Below, piece after piece: positions 7,459-16,628 of a DNA stretch of 41,824 nt. Origin of the DNA: Acetobacteraceae bacterium (GTDB lineage: Bacteria > Pseudomonadota > Alphaproteobacteria > Acetobacterales > Acetobacteraceae); contig PLXO01000076.1 in assembly GCA_003151425.1 (NCBI GenBank), positions 4,743 through 46,566 on the forward strand, read 5' to 3'. A model generated the notes under the pieces. The model was not told where the DNA came from, searched no databases, and was given only the letters and a program-made list of their open reading frames with translations. Positions within the stretch are counted from its first letter, which is position 1, and each line of letters begins with the position of its first letter. A program made the translations under genes and the position numbers.

Positions 7459-8910
7459 ACGCAACCAACGCTCCAGCGCCGCCGCCTCGTCGGGCGAAAA
7501 GCGCAGCCCCAGCTTGCTGCGTCGCCACAGCACGTCCTCGGCGGTGCGGGCCCATTCGGTGTCGCGCAGCCACGTCACTTCCCGTTCGGTCAGGTCCGCG
7601 CCGAAACGAACGCCGAGATCTTCCATACGCGCCGCGTCGCCCAGCATGTCCGGCACCAGCGTGCCGTAGCTCCGGATCAGCCGGTGCAGCATGCCGTCGG
7701 GCAGGAACGTGTAACGAATCTGCGTCGCCTGATGCAGCGCCGCCACACCGTCCCAGGGGAAATCCCCGCCGGGCAACGATGCGGACGCGGTCCAGTTGCC
7801 TTGCAGCCCCGGAAAGCACGGCGCCAGCCGCGCCATCGCCGCCTCGGCCAGTCGGCGATGCGTGGTGATCTTGCCGCCGAACACCGACAGCAGCGGCGGA
7901 TTGCCCTCCAGCTCCAGCACGTAATCCCGTGTTGCCTCCTGCGCCTTCGTGGCCCCGTCATCGCGCAGCGGGCGCACGCCGGCGTAGCGCCAGACGATGT
8001 CGCCCGCCTCGATCGGGCGGCGCAAATAGGCGCTGACGGCGGTGCGGAGATAGTCCTCCTCGGCTTGGGAGACCGCGACCTGCCCCGGATCGCCAGCGTA
8101 ATCATCGTCCGTGGTGCCGACGAGGGTAAAATCCCGCTCATAGGGGATCGCGAAGCAGATGCGTCCGTCACGGTTCTGGAAGATGTAGCAACGGTCGTGC
8201 TCGAACAACCGCCGCACAACGATGTGGCTGCCTTTGACCAGCCGCACGCGGGTTGGCGCGGTATGGCCGAGGACCCCGCTCAACACCTGCGACACCCATG
8301 GGCCGGCGGCGTTGACCAGCGCGCGTGCCGCGCAGTCCGTCCCATCGCCCAGCGTCAAATGCCAGGCGCCATCGACGACGCGGGCGCCCACACAGCGCGT
8401 GCGGGTGCGGATCTCGGCACCGTGCCGCGCGGCATCGCGCGCCAGCAGCACCACCAGCCGCGCATCGTCCACACAGCAGTCGGAATATTCAAACCCGCGC
8501 GCGTACTCGGCCCGCAGCGGCGCCCCCACCGGGCCGGCGCGCAGATCGATAAGGCGAGACGGCGGCAGGATCTTTCGCCCGCCGAGATGGTCATACAGGA
8601 ACAGCCCCAGCCGGATCATCCACCATGGCCGCAGCCCGGCATGGTGCGGCAGCACGAAGCGCACCGGCCAGACGATATGCGGCGCGGTGCGCAGCATCAC
8701 CTCGCGCTCGGTCAGCGACTCGCGCACCAGGCGGAATTCGTAGTACTCCAGATAGCGCAGCCCGCCATGGATCAGCTTGGTCGAGGCCGACGAGGTCGCG
8801 CAAGCCAGGTCGCCCTGCTCGACCAGCAGCACCTTGAGCCCTCGCCCCGCCGCATCGCGGGCGATGCCGGCGCCGTTGACGCCGCCGCCGATGATGGCGA
8901 GATCGAACAA
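7456..8910 (-). CDS. glpD: Glycerol-3-phosphate dehydrogenase, aerobic type
   Basis: A 484-residue FAD-dependent dehydrogenase that oxidises sn-glycerol-3-phosphate to dihydroxyacetone phosphate and passes electrons to quinone at the inner membrane. It opens with the FAD-binding motif DLAIIGGGVNGAGIARDAAG (residues 3-22) and carries the family signature SSASTKLIHGGLRYLEYYEF near residue 40. Length matches GlpD (about 500). The start is a TTG at 8910, supported by AGGGGA seven bases upstream and by the dinucleotide motif lying directly behind it. The TAG stop is the first triplet of the outer arm of a palindromic repeat. No glpK or glpF is visible in the window. Confidence 0.92.
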   Translation of the reverse strand: MFDLAIIGGGVNGAGIARDAAGRGLKVLLVEQGDLACATSSASTKLIHGGLRYLEYYEFRLVRESLTEREVMLRTAPHIVWPVRFVLPHHAGLRPWWMIRLGLFLYDHLGGRKILPPSRLIDLRAGPVGAPLRAEYARGFEYSDCCVDDARLVVLLARDAARHGAEIRTRTRCVGARVVDGAWHLTLGDGTDCAARALVNAAGPWVSQVLSGVLGHTAPTRVRLVKGSHIVVRRLFEHDRCYIFQNRDGRICFAIPYERDFTLVGTTDDDYAGDPGQVAVSQAEEDYLRTAVSAYLRRPIEAGDIVWRYAGVRPLRDDGATKAQEATRDYVLELEGNPPLLSVFGGKITTHRRLAEAAMARLAPCFPGLQGNWTASASLPGGDFPWDGVAALHQATQIRYTFLPDGMLHRLIRSYGTLVPDMLGDAARMEDLGVRFGADLTEREVTWLRDTEWARTAEDVLWRRSKLGLRFSPDEAAALERWLR

Positions 8911-8927
8911 TTTGCTGTCCCCTGGGT

Positions 8928-9160
8928 TATAAGCTGGCCGATCGGCTCGGCTATCCGCTGGGTTATAATACCAGCCGCCCTAAAGACTGACCCACCGGCG
9001 CGGCGCCCACGTCATGCCGGCGAAGGCCGGTATCCACGACTTGCCTTCGCGCGACACGACAAAGTCGTGGATGCCGACCTCCGTCGGCATGACGATGTGG
9101 GTATCGCCGAAGAGTCGATCATTCGGCCGGTTGGTATAAGCTGGCCGATCGGCTCGGCTA
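8928..9160. repeat. 26-bp direct repeats flanking a palindromic element
   Basis: The 26-bp sequence tataagctggccgatcggct plus cggcta occurs identically at 8928-8953 and 9135-9160. Between them lies a palindrome at 9011-9093 whose arms start gtcatgccggcgaaggccgg and end ccgacctccgtcggcatgac. A second short word, ctgggttataa, is repeated at 8922 and 8958. The motif gataccagccgcc or ataccagccgcc at about 8967 recurs at 20554. The right direct repeat contains the stop codon of the CBS-BON gene. The glpD-CBS gap is therefore built from repeats. Confidence 0.8.
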
Positions 9161-9868
9161 CGGATTGTTCGGATCAATCACCGTGCCGGAATATGGCTCG
9201 ACATAGACCAGATGGTCGTGGACCTGCTTCACGCCCGGGGTGTTCTCGGCGATCACCGTGATGGCGCGACGCTCCTGCTCGTCGGAGATGGTGCCCCACA
9301 CGTCGACTACCCCTTCCGCGACCGTGACGTTCAGCGTGGCAAGCGGCGCCCACGACTCCTTCTCCAGCGTGTCCAGCAGCTTGTTACGAATCGCGCGGTC
9401 ATCGCGCGGCGCGGGCGGCGCCTGGCGCGCGGTCACCGACAGTGCACGCAGCAGGTCGGCGCGGCTGCACACGCCGATCACCCGGTCGTGCTGGACCACC
9501 GGGACGCGCTTGATCCGGTGTTTCTCCATCAGCTCGACGATCGCGGAAAGCGACGCATCGGCATCGACCGACACGACCTCGGGGGTCATCACATCGGACA
9601 CCTTTCGCCCGTGCGCGTGGGTGAAGTCGTCCGCCTGCCGCCCGGGCGAGACCAGCAGTTTGAGCCACCAGGAACGCTGGCGGCCGGTGCCGAGCTCGGA
9701 GCGGCGCAGCAGGTCGCCCTCGGTCACCACCCCGGCGAGGTGGCCGGCGGCATCGACCACCAGCACGCCGGAGATGTGGTGTTCCAGCATCAGCGTCACC
9801 GCATCCCCGATTGGCGTATCGGGCGTGACCGAAAGCACGCGGCGGGTCATCACGTCGGCGGCGTTCAT
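9158..9868 (-). CDS. CBS-domain pair with C-terminal BON domain
   Basis: The 236-residue protein has two CBS domains followed by a BON domain. CBS1 starts at residue 1 (MNAADVMTRRVLSVTPDTPI, then HHISGVLVVDAAGHLAGVVT). CBS2 starts near residue 88 (VSDVMTPEVVSVDADASLSA, then RIKRVPVVQHDRVIGVCSRA). BON covers about residues 160-230 (LNVTVAEGVVDVWGTISDEQ). CBS pairs bind adenine nucleotides and BON domains are associated with membranes or lipids, so a nucleotide-sensing envelope or stress role is plausible; no enzyme domain is present. It follows the FetB-like gene by 41 bp on the same strand and may be co-transcribed. AGGA lies just before the ATG. Confidence 0.85.
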   Translation of the reverse strand: MNAADVMTRRVLSVTPDTPIGDAVTLMLEHHISGVLVVDAAGHLAGVVTEGDLLRRSELGTGRQRSWWLKLLVSPGRQADDFTHAHGRKVSDVMTPEVVSVDADASLSAIVELMEKHRIKRVPVVQHDRVIGVCSRADLLRALSVTARQAPPAPRDDRAIRNKLLDTLEKESWAPLATLNVTVAEGVVDVWGTISDEQERRAITVIAENTPGVKQVHDHLVYVEPYSGTVIDPNNP

Positions 9869-9909
9869 GGTTCCTGATCCCTTATTCTCGGGGCCTGATC
9901 GTGGGAGCG

Positions 9910-10716
9910 TTATCCCCGATGCTTGCCGGTCAGTCGATCCAGGCGCAAGCGCTGACGGTCGTCGGTCAGTCGCCAGGCGGCAAGATACACCACGGCAACG
10001 GCCGCGAGACCACTGCCGCCGGACAACAGGAACATCAGCAGGATCTGGTATTTCGCTGCCTCCAGCGGGTCCATCCCGGCCAGGATCTGCCCGGTCATGA
10101 TCCCCGGCAGCGTAATGATCCCGGCGGCCGCCATCTGGTTGATCGTCGGCAGCAGCCCGCGCCGCACCGAGGCGCGGATCAGCCCGCGCATGGCGTGCAT
10201 GTAGCTGGCACCGAGTGCCAACTGCGCCTCCACCGCGGCGCGCTCACGCACCACGCCACCCAGCAGCGAGTCGAGCGCCAGCGAGGCGCCGTTCAGCACA
10301 TTGCCCAGCACGATGCCGACCAGCGGGATCGCGTAATGCGGGTCGTACCAGGGATGCGGGCGGATCGCGGTGGTCAGCGCCAGCATGGCGGTGAGCAACG
10401 TCGCCATCGCAACGGCTGAGGCGCCGACCGCGTAATTGCCGAAGCGTCCCAAACGCTGTTCGGGGCGCGCCGCCACCTCGCGCCCGGCAATCGCCACCAT
10501 GGTCACCACCACGGCCAGGGTCAGCCAGGGCGAGCCGATCGCGAACACCGCGCGCAGGATGAAGCCGACCAGCACAAGCTGCACCACCATGCGGCCGGCG
10601 GCGATCGCGAGCTGCCGGTGCAGCCCAAGCTGCAAGGCCACCGACAGCACGCCGTCGAGCAGGATCAGCACGGCGGCGATGGCGATGTCGCCGGGTCTGA
10701 GCAGGATCGGCGTCAT
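9910..10716 (-). CDS. fetB: ABC transporter permease, FetB/UPF0014 family
   Basis: A 268-residue polytopic membrane protein with about seven helices. It carries the FetB (YbbM) hallmarks: VVTMVAIAGREVAARPEQR near residue 75, IPLVGIVLGNVLNGASLALD near 130 and LPGIMTGQILAGMDPLEAAK near 205. In E. coli the FetAB pair exports iron and protects against oxidative stress; the same role is inferred here. The ATG overlaps the stop of the upstream ATPase gene by four bases (ATGA), showing translational coupling. A much longer in-frame extension upstream merely reads through the ATPase gene out of frame and is discarded. Confidence 0.87.
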   Translation of the reverse strand: MTPILLRPGDIAIAAVLILLDGVLSVALQLGLHRQLAIAAGRMVVQLVLVGFILRAVFAIGSPWLTLAVVVTMVAIAGREVAARPEQRLGRFGNYAVGASAVAMATLLTAMLALTTAIRPHPWYDPHYAIPLVGIVLGNVLNGASLALDSLLGGVVRERAAVEAQLALGASYMHAMRGLIRASVRRGLLPTINQMAAAGIITLPGIMTGQILAGMDPLEAAKYQILLMFLLSGGSGLAAVAVVYLAAWRLTDDRQRLRLDRLTGKHRG

Positions 10717-11327
10717 GGCGCAACCAGATGCCGGTCCTGCATGCGGAACTGCCGATGGCCGAGCCGCGCCGCCTGCTCCGGACTGTGCGTCACCAGCACG
10801 ATCGCCATCCCGGCGCCGAGGCGTTCGCGCAGAATCGTTTCGACAACGGCCGTCGCTTGCTGATCTAGCGCGCCGGTCGGTTCGTCGGCCAGCAGCACCT
10901 TGGGCTCGCGCGCCAGCGCGCGGATCAGCGCCAGGCGCTGGCGCTCGCCGGTGGACAGGCGCAGCACCGCACCATCCAGCAGATCGGGCGGCAGGCCGAG
11001 CCGCGGCACCATGGCCCGCGCAAACGCCATTTCGGCGCCGTCGAAGTGGTCGGCGACGGCTTCGCTCCACCACCCCGTTTCAGCGGCGTTGTAAAGCACT
11101 TGGCGGCGCCACGCGGGCGCGGGAAATGCGCGCCGTTCTCGCCCGTCCAGCCAAACGTCGCCGCGGCTGGGATCGAGATCGGCGATCATGCGCAGCAACA
11201 GGCTTTTGCCCGACCCGGACGGTCCGGCGACGGCGATGCACTCGCCCGCCGCCACCGCCAGGTCGAACGGTCCGGCCAGCCCGCTGTGCAGGCCGCCCAG
11301 CCGCAGCCGCGCCGGCGCCTCGCTCAC
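10713..11327 (-). CDS. fetA: ABC transporter ATP-binding protein, FetA-like
   Basis: A 204-residue ATPase with Walker A GPSGSGKS (about residues 35-42), a variant signature LSTGE (124-128) in place of LSGGQ, Walker B VLLADEP (144-150) followed by TGALD, and the switch histidine in LVTHSPEQA. The small size and lack of extra domains fit FetA/YbbL, the partner of the FetB-like permease that follows. The GTG start at 11327 overlaps the stop of the M20 peptidase gene by four bases (GTGA). Peptidase, ATPase and permease thus form a tightly coupled unit. Whether iron is the substrate cannot be seen directly. Confidence 0.85.
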   Translation of the reverse strand: MSEAPARLRLGGLHSGLAGPFDLAVAAGECIAVAGPSGSGKSLLLRMIADLDPSRGDVWLDGRERRAFPAPAWRRQVLYNAAETGWWSEAVADHFDGAEMAFARAMVPRLGLPPDLLDGAVLRLSTGERQRLALIRALAREPKVLLADEPTGALDQQATAVVETILRERLGAGMAIVLVTHSPEQAARLGHRQFRMQDRHLVAP

Positions 11328-12730
11328 CCGCCCGCGAACTTCGCCAACAGCCTTGCGTGCGAGCGCATCCCTTTGTGGAAGCAGCGCTGCTCGAATTTTT
11401 CGTTCGGGCTGTGGATCTGGTCGTCGTCGAGGCCGAAGCCCATCAGCAGCGTGTCGATGCCCAGCACGCGATGCAGCGAGCTCACCACCGGAACCGAACC
11501 GCCGCAGCCCATCAGCACCGCCGGGCGACCATATTCCGCCCCCAGAACGTCCAGCGCGGCGCGCACCCAGGGCTGGTCGGTGTTCACCTCGATCCCTTGC
11601 GAGGCCGAATGCGTTTGGAACGTGACCGTGGCGCCCTCCGGCAACCGTTCGGTGACGAAGCGCTGGAACTGCGCGAACACCTGCTCCGGGTCCTGGTCGG
11701 CGACAAGGCGGAACGAAACCTTGGCGCTCGCCTCCGACGCGATCACCGTCTTGCTGCCAGGGCCGGTATAGCCGCCCCAGATGCCGTTGATGTCGGCGGT
11801 CGGCCGCGCCCACAGCCGCTCCAGCGCCGAGTAGCCGCGCTCGCCCACCGGCTTGGTCAGGCCGATGCCGCCAAGGAAGGCGGCCTCATCGAAATGCAGC
11901 GCGTCCCACTGCGCACGCTGCGCGTTGGTGATCGGTTTTACCCCGTCGTAGAAGCCGGGAAGCTGGATGTGTCCGTCCGCGTCGGCCAGCTCGCCCAGGA
12001 TGTGGGTCAGCGCATTAATGGGGTTCAGCGCGGAGCCGCCGAACAGCCCGGAATGCAGGTCGCGGTTGGCCGCTTTCAGCGTCACCTCGAAATACGCCAT
12101 GCCGCGCAGCCGCGTGGTAACCGCCGGCGTATCGATGTCCCACATGCCGGTGTCGCTGATCAGTGCGATATCGGATTTCAGCGCGTCCTTGTTCGCCACC
12201 AGGAACGGTTCGAGGTTGACGCTGCCGACCTCCTCCTCGCCCTCGATTACCAGGGTCAGGCGCGCCGGGATGCCGCCGCCCGCGTCGTGCCAGGCGCGCA
12301 ACGCTTCCATGAACATCATCGACTGGCCCTTGTCGTCCACCGCGCCGCGCGCAACGAAGCGCTTGCCGTGCGGGCCGTCGACAAGTTGCGGCTCGAACGG
12401 CGGGGTGTGCCACAGTGCCAGCGGATCGACCGGCTGCACGTCGTAGTGGCCGTAGAACAGCACGTGCGGGCCGGTGTAGCCGGCGGGTCCCGGGTGTTGC
12501 GCCACCACCACCGGATGTCCCGGCGTCGGGCGCACCGCGACGGTGAAGCCCAGCCCGGCAAGCTGCTCGCGCACCCAGTCCGCGGCGCGCTGGCAATCGG
12601 CGGCGTGCGCGGGCTGCGCGCTGATCGACGGGATGCGCAACAGGTCGAACAGCCGCGCGCGGGAGGCGTCGAGGCCGGCGTCGATGTGGTGCAGCACGGT
12701 CTCGACGGTGGCGGGCGAGGGGGCGGACAT
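11324..12730 (-). CDS. M20 family dipeptidase
   Basis: A 468-residue metallopeptidase of the M20 family. Metal ligands are visible: His95 and Asp97 in FYGHYDVQP, Asp132 in GAVDDKGQ, and the catalytic Glu in the EGEEEVGS block (about 163-170). The C-terminal [12 protein letters not shown] block ([20 protein letters not shown]) supplies the last ligand. The family hydrolyses dipeptides or N-acyl/N-carbamoyl compounds in the cytoplasm. GGAG lies five bases before the ATG. It is the first gene of a unit with fetA and fetB, an unusual pairing. A second, internally deleted copy lies at 16629-17171. Confidence 0.9.
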   Translation of the reverse strand: MSAPSPATVETVLHHIDAGLDASRARLFDLLRIPSISAQPAHAADCQRAADWVREQLAGLGFTVAVRPTPGHPVVVAQHPGPAGYTGPHVLFYGHYDVQPVDPLALWHTPPFEPQLVDGPHGKRFVARGAVDDKGQSMMFMEALRAWHDAGGGIPARLTLVIEGEEEVGSVNLEPFLVANKDALKSDIALISDTGMWDIDTPAVTTRLRGMAYFEVTLKAANRDLHSGLFGGSALNPINALTHILGELADADGHIQLPGFYDGVKPITNAQRAQWDALHFDEAAFLGGIGLTKPVGERGYSALERLWARPTADINGIWGGYTGPGSKTVIASEASAKVSFRLVADQDPEQVFAQFQRFVTERLPEGATVTFQTHSASQGIEVNTDQPWVRAALDVLGAEYGRPAVLMGCGGSVPVVSSLHRVLGIDTLLMGFGLDDDQIHSPNEKFEQRCFHKGMRSHARLLAKFAGG

Positions 12731-13129
12731 GGCGGCTCCATACGGGTTGTCATGCGCACCTTGGCACGCGTTGAGAATCGGTCAACGTCCGCTCGAGGAT
12801 GGTCCGGCAGGCGGGTGGGTGGTCGCGTGGTGGTAGGATGGGTGGTCGCGTGGGTAAGTCGGATGGGTGGTCGCGTGGGTCGGTGTGGCCCGCTTCGTTC
12901 CTCCCTCGTCATGCCGGTAGGCCTTGCCCCGGGCGCTTGACCCGGGGGTTGACCCGGCCATTCGTCGCGGCACCGTGCCAGGGGGATGGCCGGGACAGGC
13001 CCGGTCATGACGTTCGGACGCCGCACGCCTCGACCAAAATGAGATTCACCGGCCAGACGCCTCGCCAGGGAGGTCGGTGGACGCGTCATCGGCCCAAGCC
13101 TATCGTAACGCTTTGTGGTCAGCGAGCAG
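12731..13129. repeat. Divergent intergenic region with minisatellite and palindrome
   Basis: The 399-bp gap between the M20 and SulP genes holds three tandem copies of a unit of about 25 bp containing gggtggtcgcgtgg (12811-12885). It also holds a palindromic element at 12909-13010 beginning gtcatgccgg and ending ggcccggtcatgac. The right half of that element (cggcaccgtgcc, ggatggccgggacaggc) is the reverse complement of the sequence at the window's right edge (41779-41824). No gene or convincing promoter pair was seen. Confidence 0.7.
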
Positions 13130-15304
13130 ATGAAAAACCGCGCAGTTGCGACGCTGCCACTGCTCGCCGCTGGCTTGGTGGTCGGCCTGATGACAATTAT
13201 CAGCACGCTGGCCCTCGCCGGGCTGATCTTCGCCGGCCCGTTGGCGCCCGGCCTGCTCGCGGGAATCTCCGCGCTGCTGGTGGCGGCTGCGGTCGGTTGC
13301 GCACTGTTCGCGTTGACCAGCCGCTATCCCGGGCTGATCGCCGCGCCGTCCCCCAGCACCGCCCCTGTCTATGCATTGATCGCCGCCGCGTTCGAGCCAC
13401 AGCTCGCCGGCATTGCCGATCCGATGCTGCGCGCGCAGGCGATCGTGATCGTCTGCGGCCTCGCGACCATCTTCACTGGCCTGGCGTTCGCCCTGATCGG
13501 TCTGCTGCGAGCCGGCTCACTCGCCAAGTTTCTGCCCTATCCGGTCGTCTGCGGTTACAACGCCGGCCTGGGGTGGATGTTCGTGCTGGGGGGCCTGGCG
13601 CTCACGCTGAACGTGCCGCTTGCCGGGCTGGACCTGCACCAGTTCACGCGGCAAGCGGCCATTGCGCCCGCGGCGAGCTGCGTGGCGCTCGCGGCACTGA
13701 TCGTTGTGCTGGATCGCCGGCTTCGTCATTGGGCGGTGATCCCGGCGCTGCTGGCGATTGCCTGCGCGCTGTTTCATGTTGCGCGTGCATCCCTGGGCGT
13801 CGATCTCCCGACCGCCACCGACACCGGCTGGCTGCTCGGACCATTTGCGCCGGGCCGCATCTTCTCGCCGCCGTCGCTGCAGGCGTTCGCCGTCATGCCG
13901 TGGGGACAGCTCCCGACGCTGCTGCCGCTGCTTCTGACGCTGGTGCTGATCGCGGCCACCAGCGCGATCATGCTGATCAGCGGGCTGGAGCTGGAACTGC
14001 ATCGCAGTTTGGATTTCGATCGCGAGATGCTGGCGGCCGGCGGCGTCAATGTCGTCGCCGGCCTGACGGGTGGAGTCGCCGCGACTCCATCGCTGCTTTC
14101 AACCGCGCTGGCGCGCCGGATGGGCGGCACCGGCCGCGCCGTGGGCCTGGTGGTCGCCCTCTGCGTCGCCGCGCCGCTGCTGTTCGGCACCGGTGTCGTG
14201 AACGAGGTTCCGCGCTTTGTCGCCGGCGGCCTGCTGCTGAGCAACGGCATCGAGCGGCTGTTCGACCGTGTTTGGCTCGAGCGTCGGCGTCTGCCATGGC
14301 ACGAGTGGGGTGTCATCGTCGCTGTGCTCCTGGCGGTCGCGTTCATTGGTTTCGTCGACGGCGTGTTGCTGGGGCTGGCCATCACGCTGGTGATATTTGT
14401 GGTGAACTACCGGCGCATCCCGGTGATCCGCGAGACGCTGAGCGCTGCCGGCTTCCGCAGCAGCATGGTGCGCGGCCCGGAATCCGAGGTCGTGCTGGCG
14501 CGCGATGGCGGAACGATCCAGCTCTGGCGGTTGCAGGGTTATCTGTTCTTCCTCAATGCCTCCTCGCTGCTGCGCATCGAGCGCCCGAGCGGCCTGCGTT
14601 TTCTCGTGCTGGATTTTGCCGGTGTCTCAGGTATCGATAGCTCCGCCGGTCAGGTCATGCGCCGCCTGCAGCAGATCACGGCGGAGACGGGGTGTGCGCT
14701 GCTCATGACCAACCTCTCTCCGGCGGTGCGTGCCGGACTGTCCCGCCAAGGTATCCGAACGGCGCAGCCTGCGGCGCTGGAGCGCTTCGTCACGACCGAC
14801 GAGGCGTTGCAGCATGCCGAGGCCGCCGTACTGGCGACGGCCGGCATCATCGAAAGCGACGTGGCGCGCGTGCTGGCGCGGGAGATCGCGACGACGATCG
14901 GCTCGGAGATCGATCCTGGCCGGCTGACACCCTACGTGGATCGGCTGAGCCTGGCGCAGAACGAAGTTCTGATGCATCAAGGCGAGGTTGCCGATGCGAT
15001 GTATTTCATCGTCCAGGGCACGGTAGCAGCGTATCTGGAACGACCCGGGAAAAGGCCCGTCCGCATCAGGACGGCCGGCGCGGGAACCCTGGTGGGCGAG
15101 ATCGGCATTTATACCGGCCAACGCCGGACCGCCACGGTACGGGCCGAGGCGGTCTGTGTCGCACAGCGGCTGTCCCTGTCATCGATCCGCCGGATGGAGC
15201 AGGCGGATTCCGATCTTGCAACGCTGCTGCACCGGTTCCTCGCCACCGTGCTGGCCATCAAGCTGACCGGCGCCACGCTGTTGATAGAGCACCTGTCCGA
15301 CTGA
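13130..15304 (+). CDS. SulP-family anion transporter fused to STAS and cyclic-nucleotide-binding domains
   Basis: A 724-residue membrane protein. Residues about 1-400 form the SulP transporter, with the PSPSTAPVYALIAAAF segment near residue 75 and LISGLELELHRSLDFDREML near 285. A STAS domain follows at about 440-550 (LVLDFAGVSGIDSSAGQVMR). A cyclic-nucleotide-binding domain occupies about 595-715, with LAQNEVLMHQGEVADAMYFI and the phosphate-binding cassette GTLVGEIGIYTGQRRTATVR. It would move sulfate, bicarbonate or a similar anion, with activity set by nucleotide binding (inference). The ATG at 13130 is preferred over a GTG five codons upstream because it has a weak AGCGAG ahead of it. It stands alone, transcribed away from the M20 operon. 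Confidence 0.88.
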   Translation: MKNRAVATLPLLAAGLVVGLMTIISTLALAGLIFAGPLAPGLLAGISALLVAAAVGCALFALTSRYPGLIAAPSPSTAPVYALIAAAFEPQLAGIADPMLRAQAIVIVCGLATIFTGLAFALIGLLRAGSLAKFLPYPVVCGYNAGLGWMFVLGGLALTLNVPLAGLDLHQFTRQAAIAPAASCVALAALIVVLDRRLRHWAVIPALLAIACALFHVARASLGVDLPTATDTGWLLGPFAPGRIFSPPSLQAFAVMPWGQLPTLLPLLLTLVLIAATSAIMLISGLELELHRSLDFDREMLAAGGVNVVAGLTGGVAATPSLLSTALARRMGGTGRAVGLVVALCVAAPLLFGTGVVNEVPRFVAGGLLLSNGIERLFDRVWLERRRLPWHEWGVIVAVLLAVAFIGFVDGVLLGLAITLVIFVVNYRRIPVIRETLSAAGFRSSMVRGPESEVVLARDGGTIQLWRLQGYLFFLNASSLLRIERPSGLRFLVLDFAGVSGIDSSAGQVMRRLQQITAETGCALLMTNLSPAVRAGLSRQGIRTAQPAALERFVTTDEALQHAEAAVLATAGIIESDVARVLAREIATTIGSEIDPGRLTPYVDRLSLAQNEVLMHQGEVADAMYFIVQGTVAAYLERPGKRPVRIRTAGAGTLVGEIGIYTGQRRTATVRAEAVCVAQRLSLSSIRRMEQADSDLATLLHRFLATVLAIKLTGATLLIEHLSD

Positions 15305-15491
15305 TGCCACGCGCCCGAAATGCTGACTCTCCCGGTATGAAGGCGAATCCGCAACGGTCTCCACTGCATCCATCCGGCTATGGCCACACAACCGTTAACG
15401 CGCCAGTATGCCGCGCGTTCGCGGCCGCCCAACGATGGAGGGGCGGGTAAGGTGATCGACAGTTTGGCACTGCGTTGCGACGCTGGGCATT

Positions 15492-16534
15492 CTAATCAGC
15501 ATACTTTTCGGTGAAAAACGGGTCCACCAGCACAATTTCTGCCATTGGTACCCCGATATCGTCGCGAAAAATAACCAGATTATGCCCTGCGGCGTCGCGT
15601 CGCATTACATCGTAGGCGAACCACGTCTGGTGATGCTCTTGCGCGAACGGGAATTTATAATCAATGCACCCGATGAAAACGAGGGGGAGGATATTGAAAT
15701 CCTTAGTGACGAGATCGAGCGCGGCCTGGGCAGGCTCATTGTCCGATGCTGCCCATAAGTGTCTCCAGGAAATATCACGTCGTCCAACACAGAATGCTGC
15801 CGGTTCTTAGCTTTGGTAGAAAGCTCACGTTGGGCCGCGCGAATATCGTTTACTTTCCCGTCGCCGCCCCCTCGCACGATGAGATCAGTGTCAAAATACG
15901 CGTTGGTTGCTGGGGAGCGCCCTACGTTTTCGATTACGACGGTGAGGGTAAGTGTCAGCATGCCATTGTTTACGGGATCGTAAGTCAAGGGACTCCCCAC
16001 AGTGACATGCTGTTTCAGCCACGCGCGCTGTCCGGCGGCAATGCTCTCTCTGCCGAGTTTGTTGGCTGCTTCCATTGCGCGCGCGATGTCCCCCATAGCA
16101 TCGGCAGCGCGACTTGCCTCGGCAACATAGGCTCCCATTTTGTCGATCTGTTCGTTTGCGATTCGCCGCTCTTGGTCAATGGAAATCTGAATCTTGCCAA
16201 GTTGCCGTTCGGCAGAGTCCCACAGCCGGTCAGTCGCACGATAGAGGGTCGCGGTAAAATATGCGACGACCGCAGTTGCAATCGCGGCAACGACGGCAGC
16301 AATCTCTGTTGCATGCGCGCCGCCGAATGTCAGTACTGCGTCGAGTGTCGGCCAGCAAGCAACCCAGATGACAACGCCAAGAGAGGTGCAATCCTCATTG
16401 GCGGCGTCGCTCTGGGCTGCCCCATCGCCTTGCTTTGGGCCTATTATACACGGCGAAAGATAGATCGACTCGAAATGCAGCGCCGTCAGCAGCGCCAACA
16501 GCCAAAGCCCGGCGATTATGCAGCGCCGGGCCAC
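15492..16534 (-). pseudogene. Membrane-anchored hypothetical protein with a frameshift
   Basis: From a GTG at 16534 the frame encodes a short N-terminal helix (IIAGLWLLALLTALHFESIY) and a second helix (TEIAAVVAAIATAVVAYFTA). These are followed by a charged, probably coiled segment (LWDSAERQLGKIQISIDQER onward) and a beta-rich domain with AWLKQHVTVGSPLTYDPVNN. Near 15757, after VIFPGDT, the frame switches to low-complexity Arg/Ser-rich sequence. Shifting by one base restores a sensible C-terminus: WAASDNEPAQAALDLVTKDF, later FIGCIDYKFPFAQEHHQTWF and finally PFFTEKYAD, ending at a TAG at 15492. A single missing base (likely a T in the acttatgg stretch, minus strand) explains this. I do not recognise the family. 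The 187 bp between it and the SulP gene show nothing clear. Confidence 0.6.
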
Positions 16535-16628
16535 TCAGGCGTCTTCAAGATGCACAGTGTGGCACCCGATCGCCTATAGGCACCGCACGAAGAACGCGGC
16601 GCTGAAACGGCCGCGCGCCATCTGGTTC

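Noticed and set aside
12799..14640. Plus-strand frame of 613 codons overlapping the SulP gene start
   Set aside because: Reads the SulP gene in the wrong frame; no recognisable domain.
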